Assembly (NCBI GenBank): GCA_900169235.1
Contig: FWCC01000302.1
Location: forward strand, 1-64,000
Direction of reading: 5' to 3'
DNA length: 64,000 nucleotides
Origin: Zarea fungicola
Lineage: Eukaryota > Ascomycota > Sordariomycetes > Hypocreales > Cordycipitaceae
Made by a program: the position numbers and the translations under genes. Positions 10,691-21,401 of the stretch are shown piece after piece; position 1 is the first letter of the stretch; each line of letters starts with the position of its first letter. The notes beneath the pieces were generated by a model. The model saw only the letters and a program-made list of their open reading frames with translations. It did not search any database and had not been told where the DNA came from.

Positions 10691-11659
10691 CATAACCGTT
10701 AATGAAGCATGGGGCAGGATTTGGGCGGATTTGAATTAATTACCCTTAATTAACCACTCGTATCGGAACGCATAAGAGCATAAGGCGGCGTTGTTCCAAA
10801 TCACAACCTAGTCAAACTCCATTGAATAGACATGAAAGAGAGGCCGCAATGAGATGATCATACAGTCGGTGAGGGTTACTTAGGCTATATTACATGGTTG
10901 TATAACTACACTCATCGTGATTGGTCATAGCGCAGGAGTTTGCGCTTGAAACACGACAGTCGAGATAGGCCGGTACTGAGGACAGCGAGGCACTCTTCTC
11001 GCGAGCGTGCATGCATTTACAAGGCTATATTCGCATTGGCTTGTAAGTGGGACCTGACACAGAAAAGGAGGCTTACGCGCGCATTCTGATTGAATACGGG
11101 GTGAACTAACCAGCCTGAGGCCTTTCCCGGCCGTTACCCCGCAAGCATGGAGGACTATGATAATGTCCGATCTGAATCGGGTAATTGAAGAGCAATGGCG
11201 TCGAATGGCAAGTCTAGGATAGACGGACCAATTGCTACATACGTCCTTTACGTTGCAGTGCAAATGCTGGTGGAACCAAAATATCCCTGTGAGTTTGATG
11301 AGGCATACTCAAGACTGATGAAGATACCAAGTATGGACTAGGTTAGTTAGTGATTACATAGGGTTCATTGAACCGAATAACACCGTACTGCGTAGAACTG
11401 GTTTCAGCTGACCTGGGCTAACTCCTATAATTGGTGATCTACCAGTATGTGCATAGTTCGGCAATTCCGTATTTCGTATGCCAGTCGGTTTAAGATGCCT
11501 GCATTAGGTCTGCAGACCCTCTGCTAAAACATACTTAAAAACGACGCTGCTGATAAGTTAAGAATCACCGCGAAATCCCAACATATGACGCTCTTCATAT
11601 GAGGAGTTTGCAACTATTTTGATCATCACGGACACGACTCGCTTGAGAATTGTTGCAAT
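10691..11659. other. Gene-free stretch upstream of the S53 peptidase
   Basis: No gene seen. The leftmost part could be remnant of the transposase N-terminal region, too decayed to read. The rest is presumably the promoter side of the sedolisin gene. Confidence 0.45.
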
Positions 11660-13835
11660 ATGAAGTGCAACATCATGTTTCTTGGCTGTCTTGCCAAGGT
11701 TATTGCGACTGGGCCAACGTCCAGTGTAGCTCACGAGAGTCGCGAGAACGGGAGTCAATTATCCAAATGGCAAAAGTTGGACAAGTTGCTGCCGGACACG
11801 ATTGTGCCAGTGCGCCTTGCCCTGACGCAGAACAATATAGACCGAGGAATGGATCTGCTTATGGAAGTGTAAGCACGAGTTCAATTCCAGTGGCCGATAG
11901 GCAGAACCTCTCAACTAACATGACCCTAGCTCCGATCCCAAGTCAGAGAAATACGGCCAGCACTACACCTCAGAAGAGGTTGTTGAGCTTTTCGCTCCGG
12001 CTACTGGGGTAGTAGATGTTGTTAAGAACTGGCTTGTGTCATCTGGCATCTCCAAAAAGACTATTGTGATTCCGAAAAGTAGGGGCTGGGTTCATTTTAA
12101 TGCCACGGTTTCCCAGCTTGAGACCGTGCTACAAACGGAGTACAATCTTTATGAGCATGTTCAGTCTGGCGTCAAGTACTTCGGAACCAACAAATACCAT
12201 TTGCCATCAGAAGTGGCGAAGCACGTTGATTTCATCATCCCAGCTGTAGCTATGGCTCACGTGTCAGATATAACGCATCAACCGCCAAGAAAGCGTGGTC
12301 TAGAGATAATACGTGACCCCACCGCTACTGAACTACGTAAGTCATGATTAACACTCCAGATCGGAAGTGAACTTGTTTATCAGCTGACCATCCTTTTTTA
12401 AAGAAGAGAGGCAGAACCTTGTCTGTAATGCGACTTCAATCCTTCCAGGCTGCATCCAGTATTTATACCGGTTTCCCAACAACACGGATGCTAATCCGAG
12501 AAACGTCATTGGAATCTATGAACCAGCCGACTCTCTGTTCTCCCAGAGTAACCTAAACCAATTCTACAGAGAATTCTATCCGAGAATTCCGCAAGGCTTT
12601 GGCCCTAAGATCGACAGCATCGATAACGCAACCATGGACCAAAGTCCTTCCGGTGGTGAGACCGATCTTGACGTCCAACTCATCATGCCGATTGTGTATC
12701 CGCAAAACGCAGTCATGTTCCAGACAAACTTATTCAAAGGCGATTTTAATATAGAGCTTGGACTGTTCAACCGGTTCTTGGATGCAATTGATGGAACATA
12801 CTGTAGCTTCTCTGCCTACGGAGAGACGGGTGATGATCCAGCGATTGACGGCAGTACAACCCACGAGGATTGTGGCTCATTCAAGCCTACCTCTGTGATA
12901 TCAAGTTCCTGGAGCTATTCTGAAGACCACTTCCCAATATCATATTCGAAGGTGACGTTACTCCCATTCTTCTGTTATATCCCCGTCAGCAGCGACTTCT
13001 ATGCAAAGCTAATACCGCCTCGTTGCCGCTCAACAGCGTCAATGCGATGAATGGATGAAGCTGGGCCTGCAAGGTATCACTGTCGTGTCCTCTAGCGGCG
13101 ATGACGGAGCCAGAGGCGACTCCTGTATGGGTGAAAACTCTGAGATTTTTGCCCCTGACCAATCTTCAGGCTGTCCATATATCCTCTCCGTTGGAGGCAC
13201 TGGCTTACCGGTGAACTACAAGCCTGGAGATAAAGAAGTTGCGCCACACCAATACCTCCCCGGTGGTGGTTGGAGCAATATTCATCTTAGACCGGATTAC
13301 CAATCAGCTGCCGTAGCCGAGTGAGTAGCTCGCGTCAGCCGTATGGTTAACCCTTGGAGGAAAAGACGGTAAAGCTAATGATGTGTTTCTCAGGTACTTT
13401 AAGAATCATGATCCGCAAATACCCTTCTACCACACTCAGGACGGTGTTATTCCAACAACAGGTGGGTCATACAACCGTGACGGTCGCGCCTATCCCGACA
13501 TTTCTGCCATCTCAGAGAATGGAGCTACGATCACTACCGGCGGCAAGATTCGGAATGATAATATAGGCACTTCAATGTCCGCTCCTATTATCGCAGCTAT
13601 ATTTTCTCGGATCAACGAAGCGCGTCTTAAAGCAGGAAAGGGATTTGTGGGATTCGTGAATCCAGTCCTCTACGCTAACCCGGAAATGTTCAATGATATA
13701 ACCTTCTCACCCATTAACATTGCCCCTTGTAATGAGTCTGGATACCTATCAGCAGTAAAAGGCTGGGACCCTATGACTGGTCTAGGAACACCTAATTATC
13801 CAGCTATGTTAGAAGTTTTCATGAAGCTTAATTAA
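11660..13835 (+). CDS. Sedolisin-family (S53) tripeptidyl-peptidase
   Basis: This is a serine-carboxyl peptidase active at acid pH, normally secreted and removing tripeptides or cutting internally. Exons are 11660-11868, 11930-12336, 12449-12951, 13037-13320 and 13394-13835, all in frame, giving 614 aa. The prodomain is recognisable (VPVRLALTQNNIDRG, YGQHYTSEEVVELFAP). The catalytic Glu276 and Asp280 lie in GGETDLD, the oxyanion Asp395 in SSSGDDGA, and the nucleophile Ser528 in GTSMSAP, where the usual SGTS reads IGTS. A C-terminal calcium-site-like DPMTGLGTPNY is present. The weak point is the N terminus: the first ATG gives MKCNIMFLGCLAKVI, a poor signal peptide, so the true start or an upstream exon may differ. 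The exon 3/4 junction uses donor GTGACG and acceptor CAACAG with a CTAATAC branch. Confidence 0.85.
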
Positions 13836-15516
13836 TACAGTCATTTTAGAGCGATTAGTTACAATAGGATATTAGGATATGTAAAGATTTCCCATAAAAT
13901 AGAAGTACAGTTCTGCCAGTTGCGATACTATTGTCACGGTCGGAGCCTACTAGATTGTTACAGTGAGGGTGATTGAGAATCTGCTCATCTTGGCAATAAA
14001 GCACAAGCTGTTCTAATGTTTAGCTTATATAGGCTGTGCATGGCGTATATAACATCTCTTATCAACCAGCTCGCGCTAACTAGCTCCGAGTATTCCAATA
14101 TATTAATTATAAATGATTTTACTGCGAAAGTCGCCTTGGCGGCGCGATTCTCATGATTCAAAACCCGATCTCGCACTCCTTGCCTGCATTGACTGCCATG
14201 TCGGATTTTGCTCCTCGTAAGTCGGACATCGGACGGAAATCAGATCCGGGAGTTCTTATGATTTCCTAGACAGCTCCGGCCGCTTCATCCTCACAACCGC
14301 ATTGCATTGCAGCCCCAAATTACCCCAGCTATCCCGTCGGCACATACGGACACGGATCAGAGAAAAACTCCTGCCTCTTGGCAAGCTAGCATCGTCCCCG
14401 CACATTAATGCGGATGATCCGGCCATTTGCCAAGAATGAATCGCCCTCGGACATGATTAGTATTCTGCAGGAGATCAGCAATGCAGCAAGGATCTCGTCA
14501 TCACTTTGTTTCTCAAGGCGCTCCTCCCCCAAGACGAAGTTTGGCTGCAATAAATTAAATCTTCAGCCCCAGTTCGACATGCGAGTGAGGTGCAGCGAGA
14601 ATGCCAACATCTTTCGCACAGCTCACTCGTCTAGAAGTGCCAAGCAATTCCGGAGATAAGATGCGTTAGCCATGGCACACTGAGGCGGCCACATTTAAGA
14701 GCATCACAAAGGCGACACTCAGCACCGGTTTTCGCACACACATATTAATCGGCGCGTACGTATAGAATCCCTTACTCGGCGCCACGACGCGCCGTAGGGT
14801 ATAGCGTCGGCTGGATACCTGGCATCGGGAAAATGCCGGTGCTACTGCGCAGCCATCGTATCCTGCTCTGTATTCTCCAGCAGCTCAAGACTATTTAGTG
14901 TAAAGGCTCGGACCCCTAAACGGGTGGCGGCTCATCTGCATACAAGTCCGACACCGCCACAATCTAATTCGCCGAGCTGGAAAGAGTAGCCTGTCTGAAA
15001 AAGCTATTCACATCCAGATGTTGTGCCGTGTTTTGGAGAATCTGCGGCGCTGGCATAACGGCTGAACTGCGGTGGCGCTCGGGCTGGCCCTGGTGCGATG
15101 ACCCGACTCAGAGGTTCACGTCGCTGCATTAGGAATTGCGCGGGAACAGGTGCTGGCCAAAGCCAACGGCACACTAGAAACTCGGATGTATATTTGGGTG
15201 TCATATTTTAGCCTTGCGAGGCAGTAAAATATGTAATGGGGGGGTTCCAACACAGCTTGATACTTAACCCGGTGTTATCATACGGCCGCCAAACTGCCGT
15301 GATGCCTTCCCTCGATCCGCCACATAGCTAGCTCTCTCATCGTAGCGTTTCTTTATTGGTTATCAACAAGGAAATATTTGGTCTGACACGTTGTTTGCAA
15401 GAGTCCGCCGAAGCACAATGTCTACATTAATGTTTACGTCGGTTTCTAAGCTGGTGGATGCAGCCATGTCCATGCAGAACAGCATGATGATACTGACGTA
15501 GGCCAGACTGAGCATG
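13836..15516. other. Gene-free stretch with LTR-like repeat
   Basis: Contains the second LTR-like copy (13932-13980, listed separately). The rest shows open frames of 60-85 codons without recognisable content. No gene is supported. Confidence 0.5.
13932..13980 (+). repeat. LTR-like dispersed repeat, copy 2
   Basis: This segment aligns without gaps to 8898-8946 with six differences, five of them transitions. Downstream of position 13980 the two copies diverge, with only scattered similarity such as CAGCT.G.GCTAA.. TAG. That suggests related but different elements, or older decay. The transition bias would fit repeat-induced point mutation or ordinary decay. Confidence 0.55.
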
Positions 15517-15524
15517 TATAAAAA
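15517..15524 (+). promoter_or_regulatory. TATA box of the 15619-15888 gene
   Basis: The sequence TATAAAAA lies 102 bp before the ATG of the ten-cysteine secreted protein, a normal distance for a TATA element plus short 5' UTR. Confidence 0.55.
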
Positions 15525-15618
15525 CCCATCTCAATCTCTCAAGTTTTGAGCTGTAATCATTAGCCCCATCAATTTTAAGCCAATAAAACAAGTCCAATCG
15601 AAATCTCTCCCTCTACTG

Positions 15619-15888
15619 ATGTATCTGTCAAAGACTCTCGGCTCTCTTTCCCTCCTTGGAATTTGCAGCCAGGTTCTGGCTGCTCCGGAGCCAGAATTGG
15701 AGGCTCGTAACTGCGTCGCCAACGGCTGCTACTGCGTCGGCGCTCACCAGGGCCAGTACTGCGGCTACTGCATCCCAGTCCGGGGTCCCTCCTATGCGCA
15801 CTATGTTTACGAATGCAGCCCGGACGGGGCCTGTTGTGAATACGGCCCACGCGCTAGCTGCTATAATGACCAGGGACCCTGCGGTTAA
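15619..15888 (+). CDS. Small secreted ten-cysteine protein (89 aa)
   Basis: A single-exon gene for an 89-residue protein. Residues 1-21 (MYLSKTLGSLSLLGICSQVLA) make a signal peptide. A short acidic propeptide-like stretch (APEPELEAR) precedes the cysteine-rich core, which holds ten cysteines in about 57 residues (NC, GCYC, YCGYC, EC, ACC, SC, PC). An even count suggests five disulfides, a compact extracellular domain. It is not a recognised hydrophobin, CFEM or LysM pattern. A good TATA box lies 102 bp upstream. It neighbours a broken cysteine-rich gene and transposon relics. An effector-like or antimicrobial role is possible but not shown. Confidence 0.75.
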   Translation: MYLSKTLGSLSLLGICSQVLAAPEPELEARNCVANGCYCVGAHQGQYCGYCIPVRGPSYAHYVYECSPDGACCEYGPRASCYNDQGPCG

Positions 15889-16470
15889 GCTCTCATCTCT
15901 GTTTGGGCAGAGCATGGCTGTGGCGAGCAAGTATGAGCCGCGATACATGGCTCGTCGCGCTGCATTATTACATCAAGCGTTTTTTAACGAGTTGGTGGTC
16001 CTGGGGATGCTCTAAAGTCAAGAAAATGCTTCAGCACGGTTAGATCTGCGGTTAATGGAAATCTCTGCCCTTAGATACCGAAATTCAGCTGACAGATAAG
16101 TTGCAACGCGTACTTTGCGGCAAGTGAGGAAATTGTATTGCATATAAACAAAGTGAAGCATGTTCCGGCGGGTAATTACACCCCTATAGCAGTTTCTCTT
16201 GCAAATAAAACCCAAAACTACTATTACTCCATCGGCAACAACACTTTTTCTGTTCCACTCTTTCCAATCATTGTCCAAGGAGGCTTCTGTGGCGATGAAT
16301 TTGACGCTTTGCTCTTCTCCTCCAACCGATCCCAGCCTTTCTAGCTGCCGAGCTTACTGGCTACTCTGACGTTTCGGGTCCAAACAACACGCAATCGATA
16401 ACTTCATCTGATGGTTTGCAAGTCTCTTTGCAGATAGCTCCCTGCAGAGCTGTTAGGGGAAGAGGTGTGC
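15889..16470. other. Spacer between two cysteine-rich loci
   Basis: No gene supported. Several unrelated short frames overlap on both strands. Confidence 0.5.
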
Positions 16471-17286
16471 TCAACGTGAAATGGCCAAACTCACACAGCG
16501 CTCCTTGATCACATCGGGATAGTAGTCGCTATTCTTATCGGTACATTCCTCACAGGGATGGGTCGAGCAATGGCCCTTGAACGTGCCTACTTCATCGGCA
16601 CCTCTGAATCCTGTCTTATCGTTGCGACATTCCAAATAGCCACAAGGGCCAGAGTCGATATAGCACAAGATTCCTCAGTCGTATGATTCGCCACAGGGAT
16701 GCTGTTTTGCATTAAAAAGAAAGATTAGGTAATTCGTCTACAATTATCATAATCATTAAAGCGAAATATCGAATGACTTACGTCATAGTCATTAATGCAT
16801 CCACTAATTGTTTTTCTGCAATTGCCGGGCTGCAGCACTTGTTAGCCTTCCAAAGCTGCATTGAAGATAGTTTGGTAACGTACACATTCGCCCTAGAGTT
16901 AAAAGTTGTCTCCCCTTAGTAGGGTCGCTAATGGTGTTGTAAGTAGCCCTCGAGGCATGGACTTTGCTACTTATTTGAATTGGGGGCCCTCTTTTTCCTG
17001 TTGATTTCACATAAGTTAGACTCATTCCCCTGGAGAAGTAGGTTGAACCTGTTGAGCAAGAATCTTGTACATACACAGATGATAGTGCACTCGCCACCCT
17101 GTGCGGATATGTTAGCTATTGTCGATTTGGTCAATGCGCTACTAGATGCGTTCGAACCTGGATCTGCAGATAGTCACTACCGTTAGTTCATTATTGGGGG
17201 TATGGAGTAGCAGCTTGACATCCCATCTCGGACGCTGCGCCTGCTGCCAGTGCAGCGGTGAGGACGATTGTGACAGCCAGCTTCAT
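16471..17286 (-). pseudogene. Probable broken secreted cysteine-rich gene
   Basis: On the minus strand an ATG at 17286 opens a strong signal peptide (MKLAVTIVLTAALAAGAAS) that runs into a stop after ten more codons without a clear donor. Further downstream, pieces look like exons of a cysteine-rich protein. The segment after an acceptor with CTAAC branch near 17097 reads GGECTIIC before a GTATGT donor. A segment at about 16840-16780 ends GCINDYD before a GTAAGT donor. The next exon starts HPCGESYD at about 16698. A TGA then interrupts the frame before the 65-codon tail with ten cysteines' worth of similar style (DSGPCGYLEC, HPCEEC). Exon joins are uncertain. It may be a decayed gene or one I have mis-spliced. 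Confidence 0.45.
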
Positions 17287-18292
17287 GTTGGCGTTTGAGG
17301 TCGGACTGTGAATCAGTGTGAAGAATGAATGGATGGCAGAGTAGGCTTGCAAAGTGTTTGTTGCTCAGGATGAGTTGGTTACCTATTGATCAAGAGGTGG
17401 CAGCTGTCTTATTTTGCAATTTGAATGTAGAGTCGAACATCGGAGTGCCGGACGATACCCTCTAACAGCCGGACGGCTTAAAGAGGTTTAGAACACTGAA
17501 ATACTAGGCGAGAAGAGGAAGTCCCCAATACAATTTATGGGTTTGCCCCAAATTCGGTCTCTCAGAGGACCTTGTTGAAGTCGTCCCGTTGTCAGGGGGG
17601 AGCGTCCAGCACTCCGATGTTCGACATTAGTAAAGAGAGTAAAACAATAAAGCGGGAGGATGCGACATGACCAATTAAAGGAGAGTTCAAATAAATACAA
17701 GTGGGTAACTCACATTCCGGATCAACGGATGTCCTCTTCCAAAATGGCCGTGAGTCCTCTGTCGCGGGTCGGTCCACCATTTCGATCCAGATGTGAGACC
17801 CTGTTCCCTCGGTTATGTGGGACTTTGGTCGCAATTCATTTACTCAACTACTCAACTACTCAACTACTCAACTACTCAACTACTCAACTACTCAACTACT
17901 CAACTAACTCAACTACTCAACTACTCAACTACTCAACTACTCAACTACTCAACTACTCAACTACTGCTCAATGCGATCCATCGATTTGTGACGTAAGATG
18001 CATGCCACCACAGCAGGGGTACTACTCAGACATGGCCCCAATCAAATCAATCCACAAGGTTTTCATGTCAGCCAGCCACTATGTATGTATTGGCCTATGT
18101 ACAGCCTTAATGTCTTTCAAACATGCCTGCAGAAGAGCCTTCATCGCTGCGCACTCGCGCAATACACCTCATTCCCAGCTGTTGTGCCTCCAATGCCCCT
18201 TTAAAAACTCTTCCACTTTTCGAATTGTTGGTGCGCAGAGATTGAAATACAAATAAGAAACACATGGATTTCTTAAGCTTCTAGGAGAAATA
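17287..18292. other. Intergenic region with minisatellite
   Basis: No gene seen except the tandem repeat at 17841-17965. The open frames that cross the repeat owe their length to it. Confidence 0.55.
17841..17965. repeat. 8-bp minisatellite (TACTCAAC)n
   Basis: About 15 tandem copies of TACTCAAC, almost perfect, with a single 9-bp unit (TAACTCAAC) in the middle. The near identity of the units implies recent slippage or active length change. There are no spacers, so it is not a CRISPR-type array. Confidence 0.95.
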
Positions 18293-20201
18293 CTAGACCC
18301 GCACAATTTCGAATCCAATTTCCATATTGTCCAATGCCTGACGGATCTCAGCGGCATAGGCTGGGGTACCACCAACATAACAGACAGGCTCGTACACTTT
18401 GCCAGGTATGCTGCCTCCCATATATGTAGACCTCGTTGTAGGTATAAGAGTCTTGTTGCAAAGCTCCACTATGTGCTCCTTCCACTTGTCAGCGGACTCG
18501 GCCTTTGCATTAATATACTTAATTCCACCAGCATTCATTTTGATAATGGCATCGGCAATCCACCGTCCTTGCAATTCAGCAGACGTGGGTCCATTGCAGA
18601 GGAGTGTTGGAGCGTGGGCTCCGTACATGTAGAACATGTTTGGAAAACCACTGACAGTCATTCCGAGGTAGGTCTTTGCACCGGATGCCCAGTCTTTTTC
18701 AAGCTCGTTGTTTTCAATGCCCTTTAATCCAAGCTGGGTCATAGGGCCGGTAACTATGTCCTAATAAGGCGCACACAAGATATTAGGCTCCATGTTCTCT
18801 TATCTCGTAAACAAAACCAAGATGAGATGAAAGTAACCAAGATCAGGGGGGACTTACAAACCCTGTTGCGAGAGCAATCACATCAAACTCGTGGTGAGTT
18901 GCATCCTCAAGCAGGATGCCAGTCTCGGTGAACTCTCTTATAGGATTCTTCTCGATGTCCACCAATTGAACAGACTCTCTATTAAACTGCTCGTAGTAAG
19001 TTTCTTCGAGGCTTGGCCGCTTAATACCAAAGTAATGAGGCATATCGAGCGGTGCAAGGAGGTCCCTGACTGCGGGATTAGCAATTCGCGCACGAGTCTT
19101 ATTGACCCAAAAGCTGTACGATTCCATGTTAGCCTCGGGATTAAAAAGGCTATCCTTGTATGAGGCAAGCCAAAATCGAAAACCTCCGTCGGTCCAGAGC
19201 TTGTCATAGAAAGCTTTGCGTCTGTCTGGTGCGTCGTCAAAGGTGTTTCGCTCGCACCAGTCATATCCGAAGCCTCCGAACGTCTTTTCGCGGAATTCAA
19301 AAAATTGCTTGTATAGCTTTTTACTTTCCTCTTGTTCCTTCACTGTGAGACTGCGCTTGCGCATGGGCAATGCCAGGTTGGGAGTCCGCTGAAAGACTTT
19401 GAGTTGACCAGCCGCGGGACCCCATGCCTGCGTCATTTGCACACCTGATGCTCCCGTGCCAATAATGGCACAGCGTTTCTCTGCCACATCGATCCTGTCT
19501 TCTTCGTTTTGTGGCCAAAAGGATGTGTGATGTATGATACCTTTGAATTTGTTCATTCCGGGCCATGGAGGGATGTACCGCTTGGCTGCCTAGGAGCTAA
19601 TTAGCAGGTGGCATTAGCTGATTCAACAATATCGTGCCTCATACAAATCCTGTGGCCAAAATAAGGTACCTAGGCTTTGTTGTACGACCATCTGCCGTCT
19701 TAACATGCCATCGACCTTCTTGGATATCAAATTGTGCTGCAGTGACTACTGTACTAAACGAGCAGTCCTTTTTGATATTCATTATCTTGTCGACGTGATC
19801 AAAGTAATCACGTAACTCCTGATAATTTGGATGGCTGCTGCTCCAATTCCATGTCTTGTAAACTTCAGGCCAAGAAAACTCATACTCAGGCACCTCGGAG
19901 TCAAGACCGGCTCCAGGGTAGCAATTCCAGCGCCAGGTTCCGCCTATGTTGTTGCCCGCCTCGAAAATGACGGTTTTGAAGCCATTGTCGCGCAGAGTCT
20001 TGAGCATAAAAATGCCGGCTTCACAGTGAAGTGTGAGTAAAAATCATTTACCCCATAGTAGTGATACATACCAAAGCCGGCGCCTACAACTAATGCATCA
20101 AGCTCAAGATCCTCAGCATATGGTCCATTTCGCTCAGTATGAATAGTTGTGTGGTCGGTGAGCTCAGTATTGAGCTTCTTCGGGTCTCTGCCAGGCTCCA
20201 T
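18293..20201 (-). CDS. Baeyer-Villiger monooxygenase
   Basis: An FAD- and NADPH-dependent class B monooxygenase that inserts oxygen next to a ketone to give an ester or lactone. Exons are 20201-20072, 20018-19645, 19589-18858 and 18760-18293, giving 567 aa, with introns of 53, 55 and 97 bp that keep frame. The FAD Rossmann motif GAGFAG (residues 40-45) is formed across the first splice. The Baeyer-Villiger fingerprint FxGxxxHxxxWP is complete (FKGIIHHTSFWP, residues 183-194). The NADPH motif GTGASG is at 212-217. The C-terminal ATGF motif and length match the family. The substrate cannot be told from sequence; cyclic ketones, steroids or polyketides are all possible. A dead hydrolase gene lies 1.2 kb away in divergent orientation. 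Confidence 0.92.
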
Positions 20202-21401
20202 TTGCCTGGTCTTTTACTCGAAAGTGGAGTAATAAAGGGACTGATTAGTACTGTGATCGAAAGTTATTGTTGAGAATGCTGTTTCTCTTTTTAGAGAGGG
20301 TGCCGAGGGCAGACAATATACCACAATGCTTCATCGATATCAACCATTACAATGCAGGATGTGCTGGCATACAGGAGATGTGCTGGCATACAGGAGATGT
20401 GCTGGCATGCAGGAGATGTGTGTTATTAACCAATTCCACCAACCCAGCTTCCTTGGCTTGCAGAGACCCGCAAGCGACCTATTCTCAGGTGCATGTGAGT
20501 TGATTGGCACCAAATCACCGCCATCGCTGATTTTTACACTATTGAAATCGTTATAGTAACAAGTTACTGCCAAGACGGCAAAATATTACACTCTTTGTTC
20601 CATGACTACATGCTGTGCGTCAGTAGCCAGTGCCTACACTACAAAGACGTTCACCTCCAGATTTACTAGGACACTCGTCTTTCTGTATTATTTAATTGGC
20701 AATCCTGATACTCCTTTCAAAAGTAACTATTATCATTCATCTTTCCTCGCACATGCAAAACTACCGCTGCTTGAAGACTTCATCGGCCGCCCATTTTGCT
20801 CGGCCACATGCGCCTTTGTTCTGTCACAACCTTGAACGCATCACTATTTCGCTACATGTATGCAAATGGATCCCGTATCCACGGGGGATTCAATAACCAA
20901 ACGTTGCATTGCAGCTATAGTACAAGAGCTAGGCCTTTGACGTGATGCTGTCTCGGCTTGGAGCTGGCCAAGACAAAGTAGAATGTACTTTTTATGCCCA
21001 ACCATTCTCTATAGTAAATCCACTCTGTTCGCTTCTACCCAAAGTTACTGGGTGCGCAGTCAGCTGTTATTTCTAAAACTTAATCCTTTGCTGCATGCCA
21101 AGAATTTGTCAGGATACTGCCCTTTGGGACCTGTACGGGGAGTGCCTGCTCTGAGCTGCTCAACCAACTGCTCTTTTCCACTGTACTAGTATGCGAATTG
21201 TCGAAATCAGGAAAATTAGGAAGCCAGCCTCGAAGTGTACAGGGAGATGACATTGGCTCGACACCGTGAGCCAGCTTCGCTTCCTGGCAAGGTATCTATT
21301 CTACTTCCGAGCCCGTGTTTATTAATATTCTTGAATGCCAAGAAATCTAGTCTTTCACTTTTAACTATTTTTAATTTGATTGCTCAGCAGACCTGGATGT
21401 T
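20202..21401. other. Divergent spacer with short tandem repeat
   Basis: A shared upstream region between the monooxygenase and the hydrolase pseudogene. It holds a 19-bp triplicate (20357-20413) and no gene that I can support. Confidence 0.5.
20357..20413. repeat. 19-bp tandem triplicate
   Basis: Three head-to-tail copies of a 19-bp unit (GTGCTGGCATACAGGAGAT), the third with one A-to-G change. It lies about 150 bp upstream of the monooxygenase ATG, so a regulatory role is possible but unproven. Confidence 0.85.

Noticed and set aside
17841..17965. CRISPR-like array
   Set aside because: Direct 8-bp units without spacers, in a eukaryotic genome; simply a minisatellite.
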